A DNA stretch of 64,000 bases from a virus. The stretch spans positions 1 through 64,000 of the IMG/VR virus record IMGVR_UViG_3300032607_001425. One strand, written 5' to 3'. The notes beneath the pieces are model-generated. The model did not search any database and had not been told where the DNA came from. It worked only from the letters and a program-made list of their open reading frames with translations. This document shows positions 5,604 through 12,537 of this stretch, in pieces. Made by a program: the position numbers and the translations under genes. Positions within the stretch are counted from its first letter, which is position 1. Each line of letters starts with the position of its first letter.

Positions 5604-6226
5604 TTTTTCAAACGGTTTGCTAGTCGGTTCACCAAACGGTTCACTAGACGGTTTTGCAATCGGTTTTCTAGCACCAGATCGGTTCGCTAGACGGTTAGCC
5701 AAACGGTTTTCTACACCCTGATCGGTTCCCTAAACGGTTCCCTAAACGGTTTTTTACATTATTCGCAATGATTTGAACATTTGCTATAGGGGACGATTAT
5801 GATATTCTCACATAAATTGCTGTTGTATTGCGAATGTGATCGGTTTTCTAGGTACCAAACGGTTCGGTAAACGGTTATGTCAACGGTTCTCTAGGTGCAA
5901 AACTGTCTTTGTATAGGCAATTTGCTTTGAGGGAGACAAGTGTGACTACTATTTCCCGTTATAACCCTTCCCTTACACATCTTGTTTTGTACACATTACT
6001 ATATGGTTGGTAGTACTTTGTATGACCTAGTACTATTTGATTTATACACTTGCAATCGGTTTTACAAACGTTACATTGTCAGACTCCCTCACACATATAC
6101 ATCATCTCTACGTGTATTTACGTGTATCTACGACGTGATCTATTAGTATGTGAACGGTTTGCCAGATCGTTACTCAATCGGTTTTATAAACGGTTATCGA
6201 AACGGTTTGGTAGTCGGTTATCTAAA
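5604..6226. repeat. Field of 12-bp WCGGTT repeats, origin-like
   Basis: WCGGTT recurs with six-base spacers, so five successive copies from about 5608 fall exactly 12 bases apart. More clusters follow at about 5675-5756, 5838-5898, 6055 and 6150-6226. The stretch 5580-6183 has no gene. Iterated binding sites like this are typical of replication origins or partition sites. The last cluster runs into the 3' end of the 6184-6411 gene. It is not a CRISPR array: units are too short and spacers not unique. Confidence 0.65.
5761..5835. repeat. Inverted repeat inside the repeat field
   Basis: ATTCGCAAT (5761-5769) and its complement ATTGCGAAT (5827-5835) flank a 57-base AT-rich stretch between two clusters of WCGGTT repeats. 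It could form a cruciform or bind a dimeric protein. Confidence 0.5.
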
Positions 6227-6411
6227 TGAGTTTCATACCATCTATCAAGTAGCATTTGTCCTATCTTCATTCTACTGTCTAGGTATCTTAACTCTTTGAG
6301 TACCTTAGGAGTTTGTTCCCTCATTAGTAATTGCTCCCTTCTCTTCTCTACCTTCCTTATGATATGATTTGAATACGCATCGTTTAGTTTATTTATTCCC
6401 CATACTTCCAT
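6184..6411 (-). CDS. Hypothetical protein with repeat-derived C terminus, 75 aa
   Basis: Starts MEVWGINKLNDAYSNHIIRK; basic and helical. The last 13 residues (HLDNRLPNRFDNRL region) come from the 12-bp WCGGTT repeat array read on the minus strand, so each unit adds N-R plus two residues. The array has therefore grown into the gene end. Overlap by clustering with 6415-6648 suggests one operon down to this gene. Function unknown. Confidence 0.65.
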   Translation of the reverse strand: MEVWGINKLNDAYSNHIIRKVEKRREQLLMREQTPKVLKELRYLDSRMKIGQMLLDRWYETHLDNRLPNRFDNRL

Positions 6412-6414
6412 GCT

Positions 6415-6648
6415 CTATAGTATTATTGCTTTTACTATTTGAAATTGTTTTCTTGCCTTTAGTAGTACATCATCTACGTTTTCATGTCTACCGTAGTACC
6501 ATTGATCATTTACATCTAATGCTACATCTATAGGGTGTATGTTTACTATCTCTACATCATTATATCCCCCTTCATATCCTTTTACCATTACTAATGTATC
6601 TTGATCTTTTATAGTGCTGAGTATTGCTATTAGTTGTTTTACGGTCAT
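6415..6648 (-). CDS. Hypothetical protein, 77 aa
   Basis: Starts MTVKQLIAILSTIKDQDTLV. The sequence (LIAILSTIKDQDTLVMVKGY...VALDVNDQWYYGRHENVDD) resembles small phage proteins of the kind that begin VKELIEeLkklPqDa, often of unknown role. It ends in TAG and its start overlaps the upstream stop as TAATG. Confidence 0.7.
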   Translation of the reverse strand: MTVKQLIAILSTIKDQDTLVMVKGYEGGYNDVEIVNIHPIDVALDVNDQWYYGRHENVDDVLLKARKQFQIVKAIIL

Positions 6649-6815
6649 TACTTTACTATTATTAGGTTCTTTCTCTTTTCGTATGCAAGTTCCTCCTTTA
6701 ATATTTTATTCTCTTGCAGTAACTTGTCTACTAATTCATTCAATACTTTGATCTCTATTTGAGGATCACCATGAATCTCTATCCAATCTTTAATGATATT
6801 ACCTTCTGTCTTCAT
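6648..6815 (-). CDS. Small coiled-coil protein, 55 aa
   Basis: ATG at 6815 (MKTEGNIIKDWIEIHGDPQI) and TAA overlapping the next ATG. Residues about 20-50 (VLNELVDKLLQENKILKEEL) form a short coiled coil. Its TAATG coupling to 6415-6648 argues for a real gene. Function unknown. Confidence 0.6.
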   Translation of the reverse strand: MKTEGNIIKDWIEIHGDPQIEIKVLNELVDKLLQENKILKEELAYEKRKNLIIVK

Positions 6816-6816
6816 A

Positions 6817-7005
6817 CTACTTATCTATACTTAATAAAAATGCAAACACTGCACTAATTATCATATATGCTCTAACAACTCCCCATTGAATGTTTACTTC
6901 AAGAATGCTCCATGATACAAAGCATCCTAGTAAATAAACTACTGCTACTAATGCTAGTGGTAATGCTATAAAGAATGCTAGGTAAATTTGTAAAAAATCT
7001 TTCAT
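6817..7005 (-). CDS. Two-pass membrane protein, 62 aa
   Basis: Starts MKDFLQIYLAFFIALPLALV. Hydrophobic helices at about residues 8-32 and 42-59. Its start overlaps the end of 7002-7565 and it is followed closely by 6648-6815, so it belongs to the same operon. No family recognised. Confidence 0.68.
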   Translation of the reverse strand: MKDFLQIYLAFFIALPLALVAVVYLLGCFVSWSILEVNIQWGVVRAYMIISAVFAFLLSIDK

Positions 7006-7565
7006 ATGTATTGTTTATTAATTGTAAATGATTTGTACATTGTCTTAGGTTCACTTGGTGCATTACCATTCGAACTTAACCATAACTTATAATCGTCCTC
7101 ATTGACTTTATATCCCCAATGAAGTAATGATTGCTGAATTCTAGGAGATACATTCCAATCTTGTGTAGCATGTATTCTACTGTAGATATTACTTCTCCAT
7201 CTTCCTTTCACTCCACAAAAGTCATTCCATCTTTGTATCTGTCTATCATCATCTGAACATCTTCTCCCAAGGGAGTAGTTACAATACCACTGGAACCATC
7301 CTCTTGGATCATGATGAGATATCCATTTGTTATCTTTCCAAAATCTATAATCCTTACCACTTCTTATCCCAAACTTATTACTGTTGGGTGAGTACTTGGT
7401 TAACATATATAGGTTGGTATCAAGTCCTTTGAACAAACTTTCAAACAGATCTTTGTAGTCGTCGTCTGAATCATCTATAGCAATACCAAAGTAGCTACAT
7501 CCAAATGCTCCTGATTGTATAACGTCTCTTGGAGTTACATTAGGTTTAAAGGTATTGTTATCCAT
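7002..7565 (-). CDS. Conserved-looking protein rich in W and D, 187 aa
   Basis: Starts MDNNTFKPNVTPRDVIQSGA. It has the block DPRGWFQWYCNYSLGRRCSD followed by QIQRWNDFCGVKGRW and IHATQDWNVSPRIQQSLLHW. I recall similar blocks in uncharacterised proteins of phages and some eukaryotes, but I cannot name a family. Abundant Trp, Arg and Asp suggest an enzyme. Two Cys are present but no metal-binding pattern. Confidence 0.72.
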   Translation of the reverse strand: MDNNTFKPNVTPRDVIQSGAFGCSYFGIAIDDSDDDYKDLFESLFKGLDTNLYMLTKYSPNSNKFGIRSGKDYRFWKDNKWISHHDPRGWFQWYCNYSLGRRCSDDDRQIQRWNDFCGVKGRWRSNIYSRIHATQDWNVSPRIQQSLLHWGYKVNEDDYKLWLSSNGNAPSEPKTMYKSFTINKQYI

Positions 7566-7575
7566 GTTAATTATA

Positions 7576-7764
7576 TTACGTTATGTGTTTAATTGAATCA
7601 ATGTGTACTGCATGTGGGAAGTTGTTTACATCCCTAAGAACTACTGTATTTAGTTCTGGTACTTGGTGTACTGCTATTCCCTCTACCATAGTTCCACTTG
7701 CCTTCCTTGAGTTGAATGTTACTTTGGGTCCTTTATACTTTTTGGTGTATAGTGTTATGTCCAT
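7576..7764 (-). CDS. Small hypothetical protein, 62 aa
   Basis: Starts MDITLYTKKYKGPKVTFNSR. Beta-rich with short turns (GIAVHQVPELNTVVLRDVNN), compatible with a small SH3-like barrel. Ten bases upstream of the 7002-7565 gene, same operon. Function unknown. Confidence 0.65.
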   Translation of the reverse strand: MDITLYTKKYKGPKVTFNSRKASGTMVEGIAVHQVPELNTVVLRDVNNFPHAVHIDSIKHIT

Positions 7765-7804
7765 GTTGTATAATTATTTGTTAAAAATCCGCGTCACAGC
7801 TTGG

Positions 7805-7915
7805 TTAGCGCCCTCTCCTGCTTTTTACTATGCTTTCAATAATCAATCCAAAACCTATTACAAATCCTCCAACGACGCATCCTCCTGCTATCGCTCCTAC
7901 TATTGCATGTATCAT
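7805..7915 (-). CDS. Small glycine-rich membrane peptide, 36 aa
   Basis: ATG at 7915 opens MIHAIVGAIAGGCVVGGFVI. One glycine-rich hydrophobic segment is followed by a basic tail KSRRGR. It overlaps the upstream gene by ATGA, which supports translation. The Gly-zipper pattern suggests that copies may pack together in the membrane. Confidence 0.6.
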   Translation of the reverse strand: MIHAIVGAIAGGCVVGGFVIGFGLIIESIVKSRRGR

Positions 7916-8010
7916 ATTGTATCTATTTGTTCTTGCGTTAAACTATCTCTCCATTTGTTGATGTAAGTCTCTTCTTCATCACATAGCGCTTGTAATTCTT
8001 CGTCTGTCAT
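7912..8010 (-). CDS. Small acidic protein, 32 aa
   Basis: ATG at 8010 opens MTDEELQALCDEEETYINKW and TGA overlaps the next ATG. Helical and acidic. It is the first gene after the promoter at 8038-8068. Function unknown. Confidence 0.58.
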   Translation of the reverse strand: MTDEELQALCDEEETYINKWRDSLTQEQIDTI

Positions 8011-8037
8011 AACCTTTATTTGTTTGTTTCTAATACT

Positions 8038-8068
8038 TAAAGATACGCAAAAAGAGTTACCGAAGCAA
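8038..8068 (-). promoter_or_regulatory. Promoter for the 6184-8010 operon
   Basis: Minus-strand TTG (8066-8068), 20 bases, TATCTTTA (8038-8045), overlapping the hairpin at 8050-8075. Confidence 0.72.
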
Positions 8069-8075
8069 CTCTTTT
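8050..8075 (-). terminator. Terminator with TTCG loop overlapping a promoter
   Basis: The minus strand forms an 11-bp stem (AAAAGAGTTGC/GTAACTCTTTT, one G-U) closed by TTCG, then T and the -7 box. It would end the 8093-9449 operon. Confidence 0.72.
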
Positions 8076-8092
8076 GTCAATTATTTTTAAAA

Positions 8093-8332
8093 CTATAATT
8101 CGTTCTCTGGTGTTCCTGTTAATGAATCTTCTGAAATGTATTTTGCATTCACTTGCTCCTTGAGTACTTCTCTTAGATACTTTACGTTATCAACTCCTCC
8201 TACTCCTCGTATAGCTTTCTGAGGATCTTTGAATAATTTGTCGTGAGTCTTTCCATTCTTTTTGATAACTTGGAAATAGTTACCATTGACAGCTGCCATT
8301 AATTCTTTTGGTGTTTTTACTTTTGCGTCCAT
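8093..8332 (-). CDS. Small basic hypothetical protein, 79 aa
   Basis: Starts MDAKVKTPKELMAAVNGNYF. Lysine-rich first half, acidic end (SEDSLTGTPENEL). It is the last gene of the operon headed by the DUF932 gene. No family recognised. Confidence 0.68.
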   Translation of the reverse strand: MDAKVKTPKELMAAVNGNYFQVIKKNGKTHDKLFKDPQKAIRGVGGVDNVKYLREVLKEQVNAKYISEDSLTGTPENEL

Positions 8333-8382
8333 AACTTACTTTTTACTTATTTACTATTACTATATCTAACTATACTGAAGTA

Positions 8383-8619
8383 TTAGTCGATATAAATAAG
8401 GCTTCCTGCTTGATCTTCTATTTTTGTTACATCCATCTTCTTGTCCATGAACTCTAATACGAATGGTCCATTCATTTGGAAGTACATATTAAAAGTTTGT
8501 TGGAATACTTCAAACGGAGGTGTAGGTCTATTTCTATCCTTATTGTCTAGGAAGTATTGGTAGAACCAGGCCAAATCATATTGGCCTGATCTTCTCATCT
8601 GTATATACTGCTCTCTCAT
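8383..8619 (-). CDS. Hypothetical protein, 78 aa
   Basis: Starts MREQYIQMRRSGQYDLAWFY. Rich in aromatic residues, Gln and Met (FQQTFNMYFQMNGPFVLEFM). Its start touches the stop of 8619-9449, so the two are translationally coupled. Function unknown. Confidence 0.7.
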   Translation of the reverse strand: MREQYIQMRRSGQYDLAWFYQYFLDNKDRNRPTPPFEVFQQTFNMYFQMNGPFVLEFMDKKMDVTKIEDQAGSLIYID

Positions 8620-9449
8620 TAGTTGATAAATGCTGTTGCTAATTTGAACAAGTCTTGGTTCACTTGAAGATCTCTTTCAAAACTTTTAATCTTCTTAACC
8701 TTTCTTACCTTAGCTCCTCTCAATGCTGCTGAGTACCCTCCGTTGATGATAGACTCTTGTACTCTGTTAAATACTAACCACAAGCTGTCTCCTTCGTCCT
8801 CTTTTCTAGTAGCAGTAAGTACTTCTTCGATTGAAGCCTCATCATACTTAGCATCAGGATTTGTAGATCTCAAAGCCATAGCACTGATTGCCAATTGTCT
8901 TTGCTCCTCAGCAGTAAGCATTCTAGCTTGCATCTTATTAAGGACCTCAACCTTATTAGGAAGATCTGCAACAGCTGAAGCTACTACTGTTTGTAATTCC
9001 TCAAACGTATAACCTTTGTGCTTGATACTAAATGCTGAGAATTCTTCATCAGCTACTACCAATCCATTAGAACAAACGAAGCGGTAGATCCCAACTCTAA
9101 ACTGAAATGAACTAAGTCCATCGTGAGAGTTTGTAACAATGATTCTAGGACATGCATCATCACCATCCTTACCCTTAATCATAAGATCAGGATTCTGGAA
9201 TGATATCATATGCTTTGATCTAATTGTAGGAGATCCATCTCTTCTTGGTTTAGTTCTTCTTTGCATTGCAGTAACTGGAAACCATCCTAACTTTGCTAAG
9301 TCGTCGATAACTGTTTCAGTATTAACATGAAGATACTTCTCACTAACATTCTTGTTAGTAGGTTCTGTAGCGAACACAACTGGTGCTACTGCTTTGATTT
9401 GTTCTTTTGATAAATAAGAATCTAACTGTGTTGAAAATTTTGACATCAT
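8619..9449 (-). CDS. DUF932-family protein, 276 aa
   Basis: The body matches DUF932 (phage/plasmid-like TIGR03299 relatives): GWFPVTAMQRRTKPRRDGSP near residue 60, then ISFQNPDLMIKGKD, a FQFRVGIYRFVCSNGLVVAD core and a helical C-terminal half (SIEEVLTATRKEDEGDSLWL). Members occur widely in phages and plasmids and are mostly uncharacterised. ATG is doubled at 9449/9446. It heads an operon with 8383-8619 and 8093-8332. Confidence 0.85.
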   Translation of the reverse strand: MMSKFSTQLDSYLSKEQIKAVAPVVFATEPTNKNVSEKYLHVNTETVIDDLAKLGWFPVTAMQRRTKPRRDGSPTIRSKHMISFQNPDLMIKGKDGDDACPRIIVTNSHDGLSSFQFRVGIYRFVCSNGLVVADEEFSAFSIKHKGYTFEELQTVVASAVADLPNKVEVLNKMQARMLTAEEQRQLAISAMALRSTNPDAKYDEASIEEVLTATRKEDEGDSLWLVFNRVQESIINGGYSAALRGAKVRKVKKIKSFERDLQVNQDLFKLATAFIN

Positions 9450-9480
9450 AACCTTTTTTGTTTTAATTGTTTCTAATACT

Positions 9481-9511
9481 TAAAGATACTGCTAAAGTTT
9501 AGTTCTAGCAA
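9481..9511 (-). promoter_or_regulatory. Promoter for the DUF932 operon
   Basis: Minus-strand TTG (9509-9511), 20 bases, TATCTTTA (9481-9488). Confidence 0.75.
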
Positions 9512-9529
9512 CTTTTTTTGTAATTATTT

Positions 9530-9769
9530 TTAAATTATTTTTAAAGCTTTTGCTCTAGCGTAGCTTACTTCATTTCCTGTTGCAGGATTAAGATACAACC
9601 TCCTTGTCTTAGGAAGATTATCCTGACTCTTGCTTTTTTTCTTGAAAGAGTCTAGATACCCTGCTGGATATTCAAACTCTGCTTTTGCTATACCGCTAAC
9701 AATACTACTGCCATTGTAGGTGTAAGTTGTTTTAATTCCAGTAACTTCACATGTGAAAACTTTTGTCAT
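9530..9769 (-). CDS. Small hypothetical protein, 79 aa
   Basis: I use ATG at 9769 (MTKVFTCEVTGIKTTYTYNG), which overlaps the upstream stop as ATGA; a TTG start at 9796 is less likely. It begins like a small zinc- or beta-fold protein with one Cys and ends in a helical basic tail (GNEVSYARAKALKII). Function unknown. Confidence 0.68.
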   Translation of the reverse strand: MTKVFTCEVTGIKTTYTYNGSSIVSGIAKAEFEYPAGYLDSFKKKSKSQDNLPKTRRLYLNPATGNEVSYARAKALKII

Positions 9770-10059
9770 GATTTTATTTTTTGAATTAATTGCCAAGTAT
9801 CTATTTCGTCATCTTGCATTCCCCATTCACGAAAATGGCTTAAGCAGTTCTGCAATGCTGTTTCCCACTCCTTAGTTCTAATTGAAATTTCAAAAGCAGT
9901 ATCCATTCCATCCATTTCTATTTCAAATAGAAACGCTGTTTTCTTTTTACCAACAAAAGCCTCTTGTATGCTATCTCGAATACTGGTTGTCATGTCAACT
10001 GTCTTATTTTTAAACAGAGTGTCTAATTGGTCTAATGATTCTATCTGCAACTTTTTCAT
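9766..10059 (-). CDS. Hypothetical protein, 97 aa
   Basis: Starts MKKLQIESLDQLDTLFKNKT. A mixed alpha/beta pattern with MTTSIRDSIQEAFVGKKKTA and a C-terminal helix (DDEIDTWQLIQKIKS). It overlaps both neighbours by four bases (ATGA), a tight three-gene operon. Function unknown. Confidence 0.7.
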   Translation of the reverse strand: MKKLQIESLDQLDTLFKNKTVDMTTSIRDSIQEAFVGKKKTAFLFEIEMDGMDTAFEISIRTKEWETALQNCLSHFREWGMQDDEIDTWQLIQKIKS

Positions 10060-10361
10060 ATGCGATTACTATTTTGTAGGGATTTTTGTGTTACTGTGAT
10101 GCTGGGATTGGTTATTATAGTTTCGGAGTACACTCTCTGTACTTGTATGTTTGTCTGAACAACATACACAGGTCCATTGTAATCGTACGTATGCTGTGTA
10201 GCTGATTGTAGTACCGGTTCGGTTATCCTCCTGTTTCCATCAAATGATCTAAATTCTCTTGCTGTTGTTCGATACCAATTACCTTTAATACAAACTTCAC
10301 ATACTCCTGATGTGTTGAAGTCGTATGCAAGTTTAACTGTATTGCCTGTTTTTTCTGCCAT
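10056..10361 (-). CDS. Beta-rich hypothetical protein, 101 aa
   Basis: Starts MAEKTGNTVKLAYDFNTSGV. Alternating hydrophobic pattern with two close Cys (SGVCEVCIKGNWYRTTAREF). First gene of the operon from the promoter at 10380-10410. Function unknown. Confidence 0.7.
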   Translation of the reverse strand: MAEKTGNTVKLAYDFNTSGVCEVCIKGNWYRTTAREFRSFDGNRRITEPVLQSATQHTYDYNGPVYVVQTNIQVQRVYSETIITNPSITVTQKSLQNSNRI

Positions 10362-10379
10362 AACTTCTATTTGTTTTGA

Positions 10380-10410
10380 TAAAGATACGGATAAAGTTTT
10401 GTTCTAGCAA
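10380..10410 (-). promoter_or_regulatory. Promoter for the 9530-10361 operon
   Basis: Minus-strand TTG (10408-10410), 20 bases, TATCTTTA (10380-10387). Confidence 0.75.
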
Positions 10411-10446
10411 CTATTTTTTAAATAATTTTTAAGATATGTACAAAAT

Positions 10447-11106
10447 TTATTGTTGTTCACTTCGTTTGTAGTTCTCTGAAATGTAGTTGTTTCCATCTGT
10501 AGCGTCAAAATCCTCTTTCCATAGTCCTAACGATTGTAAGTGTTGCTGGGTGGCTTCATCAATGTCCCATTCAATATCTGGTGCCATCTTCTCAATATAA
10601 TCTTCCATCTTCTCTACTTGCTTGTCAGATATTGGAGAGATTGCATATAAGTACGAACAATTGTAACACATCAGCTCAATATTTTCTAGCTCGTAGTTCT
10701 TTTTATTTCGATCCTTGAATTGTAGTATTAATGGAATCTTTTGATCATCTATTCTTTCTTCGTGAAAGCCACATCTGCTACACTCTTCCTTCAAGTATCC
10801 TTCAAATACTAATCTCTGTTTGATCTTAGCTGGTTCAAAGCTTTCAATAGAAAGAGTACCTGCTATCAGTTCTTTAAGTGGAGCTTTTCTTCCTTTGTTG
10901 GATAGAAATTTGGGAATACCTTTGCCTGAAGGATTCTTGTGTAGGTCATTTAGGGTTAGGCCTGTAGCCTCATCTACGTATACTGTTGCATACTTCTTAT
11001 AGTGGTTCAATGAACACCTAAGAAACCTTGCAGCACCATGATTACTCTTGGTGTTTTGCATGGCTCTTAAAATATCTTCTTTAGATAAAAATTTACTTGG
11101 TGGCAT
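10447..11106 (-). CDS. HTH plus HNH-like nuclease, 219 aa
   Basis: The N-terminal 35 residues look like a helix-turn-helix (KEDILRAMQNTKSNHGAARF). Residues about 100-155 hold an HNH-like zinc fold: ECSRCGF, then LQFKDRNKKNYELENIELMC and YNC. The classic first His is replaced (LILQFKD where LHHxDG is usual), so activity is uncertain. Related proteins occur free-standing in many phages. It is coupled to 11107-11526 with no gap. Confidence 0.75.
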   Translation of the reverse strand: MPPSKFLSKEDILRAMQNTKSNHGAARFLRCSLNHYKKYATVYVDEATGLTLNDLHKNPSGKGIPKFLSNKGRKAPLKELIAGTLSIESFEPAKIKQRLVFEGYLKEECSRCGFHEERIDDQKIPLILQFKDRNKKNYELENIELMCYNCSYLYAISPISDKQVEKMEDYIEKMAPDIEWDIDEATQQHLQSLGLWKEDFDATDGNNYISENYKRSEQQ

Positions 11107-11526
11107 TTATTCGTCGTCGTCTTCAAGTTCTAAACCTTCAGCATCCTCGATGTCTTGTAGATCTGATAACTCATTATCATCCTCATCTACTTGTAGTTCT
11201 CCTTCTAAAGCTTTGTCGGTAGCCTCTACAATTGCTCTACTATCATCTGATAATTCATCCTCATCAAAGTTTAGGATCTCTAATGGAACATTACGTACTC
11301 CTCTTGAGCTATTTTCTAACTCCTGAAGTCTCTTAGCTGTATCCTGATCGACAATATCTAATTCGGTAACCGTGTAATCTCCTTGTCCAACTACTCGCAC
11401 CCTTCCTACTTTAGGTTTTACATCTGAGCAGTTAATGCAGAAGTCGTATCCGTAAGTGTCCAACCTTAGTTTAGGCATATTACTTTTACATTTTGAACAC
11501 CTAATCATTTCTAAATTCACATTCAT
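11107..11526 (-). CDS. DksA/TraR-like zinc-finger protein, 139 aa
   Basis: N-terminal RCSKCKSNMPKLRLDTYGYD followed by CINCSD gives a Cys4 zinc site spaced as in DksA/TraR zinc fingers. The second half is very acidic (DEDELSDDSRAIVEATDKAL, ending ELEDDDE). It could act on host RNA polymerase as TraR does, but the coiled-coil finger with acidic tip is not evident. Own promoter upstream. Confidence 0.68.
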   Translation of the reverse strand: MNVNLEMIRCSKCKSNMPKLRLDTYGYDFCINCSDVKPKVGRVRVVGQGDYTVTELDIVDQDTAKRLQELENSSRGVRNVPLEILNFDEDELSDDSRAIVEATDKALEGELQVDEDDNELSDLQDIEDAEGLELEDDDE

Positions 11527-11553
11527 ATAACTTATTTTTTAAATTTCTATAGC

Positions 11554-11584
11554 TAAATATAAGGACAATTTAAGTTCTATGCAA
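11554..11584 (-). promoter_or_regulatory. Promoter for the 10447-11526 genes
   Basis: Minus-strand TTG (11582-11584), 20 bases, TATATTTA (11554-11561). It is the first copy, going right, with TATATTTA in place of TATCTTTA. Confidence 0.7.
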
Positions 11585-11596
11585 CTTTTTTATTAA

Positions 11597-11995
11597 CTAT
11601 TTTAAACTATTAATAACAGTCCAAACTTCATCAGGTGTTTCAAACTTAACCGTAATCATATCCTTTCCATCAGAAATATCAATTAAACCATCCCAGTCCT
11701 GTATAGTTGGAACTTGGTATAGGTAGTATTGTATTAGTGAGAATTGTTCTTTGGTGAAGTGAACTTTAAATAGGTTTTCTATTATCTGTAGGAACTTTTC
11801 TTCATACATTGACATATCCATTCCAATCTCTTCCTCCATGAAGTCTCTTCGATCTTCTATCTCCCTTAGTAGTATAATGCTTTCGATAAACAGTTTCTTT
11901 TCTATTACGTCTCTAGCCATATCCTTTTCCTTTATTTGAACACTACCCTTTAAGTAGTTGTTTAGCGTTTTCCTTAATTCCTTCTTGAGCACCAT
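11597..11995 (-). CDS. Hypothetical helical protein, 132 aa
   Basis: Starts MVLKKELRKTLNNYLKGSVQ. Helical and charged (KKLFIESIILLREIEDRRDF), no cysteine or membrane segment. It overlaps the end of 11943-12155 by 53 bases in another frame, so a later ATG (MARDVIEKKL, at about 11920) is a possible alternative start. Function unknown. Confidence 0.68.
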   Translation of the reverse strand: MVLKKELRKTLNNYLKGSVQIKEKDMARDVIEKKLFIESIILLREIEDRRDFMEEEIGMDMSMYEEKFLQIIENLFKVHFTKEQFSLIQYYLYQVPTIQDWDGLIDISDGKDMITVKFETPDEVWTVINSLK

Positions 11996-12155
11996 AGGTA
12001 TAGTTTTTTACTTCGAAAATTGTTAGAAAATCATTTACTGGTAGTTGCTTTGATAGTGAGAAGAATGTTATAGCTTCTTCTCTGCTCTGAGCGTTTAAAA
12101 CTCCTACTGGCTCTTGTGTAGGATTATTTTTTGAATAAAAACAAAACTGTGGCAT
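11943..12155 (-). CDS. Hypothetical protein, 70 aa
   Basis: Starts MPQFCFYSKNNPTQEPVGVL. Residues 15-45 (PVGVLNAQSREEAITFFSLS) resemble small phage proteins with a beta-alpha-beta sensor-like pattern. Six bases after the 12162-12515 gene. Function unknown. Confidence 0.65.
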   Translation of the reverse strand: MPQFCFYSKNNPTQEPVGVLNAQSREEAITFFSLSKQLPVNDFLTIFEVKNYTYGAQEGIKENAKQLLKG

Positions 12156-12161
12156 ATTTTT

Positions 12162-12515
12162 TTATTTAGTTGGTTCTGGTTGTGCTGCTTGGTTCAAAGC
12201 ATTGATGATAATTTTATCTAGGTACTCAATGTAGATGAAGAAACCTAAGATAGTTTTATCTTTTAGTTCTCTATCTCTCTCAACTGTTAATCCTAACTGA
12301 GCTAGTCCTTGGTTTAGCTTAGCTCCTAAGTCCATTGCAATCTCATCCTGTTGTTGCTTGGACATTCCTGCGAATGTGGTTGGAAGAAATTGTACTTTAA
12401 TTCCTTTTTTGTTTGGATCTTCGTTTACATCTATCTTTAGTACAAACTTATTTCCTTTGAAGTTTACCTTTGTAACTTCAGATAGCATTTCTTTTATTTC
12501 GTTGATTAAGCTCAT
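12162..12515 (-). CDS. Hypothetical protein, 117 aa
   Basis: Starts MSLINEIKEMLSEVTKVNFK. Alternating beta and alpha, with Lys-rich KIDVNEDPNKKGIKVQF and a C-terminal helix. No catalytic motif recognised. A late-type promoter motif lies about 10 bases upstream, so it may start a late transcript. Confidence 0.7.
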   Translation of the reverse strand: MSLINEIKEMLSEVTKVNFKGNKFVLKIDVNEDPNKKGIKVQFLPTTFAGMSKQQQDEIAMDLGAKLNQGLAQLGLTVERDRELKDKTILGFFIYIEYLDKIIINALNQAAQPEPTK

Positions 12516-12525
12516 ATGTTTTTAG

Positions 12526-12537
12526 TATAAATAGTTA
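12526..12537 (-). promoter_or_regulatory. Late-type promoter motif
   Basis: The minus strand reads TAACTATTTATACTAAAAAC before ATG at 12515, the CTATTTATAnTAAA variant of the motif seen before several homing endonuclease genes. Confidence 0.4.

Noticed and set aside
5604-6226. CRISPR array
   Set aside because: Repeat units are 6-12 bases, spacers are 6 bases and not unique, and no cas genes are near.
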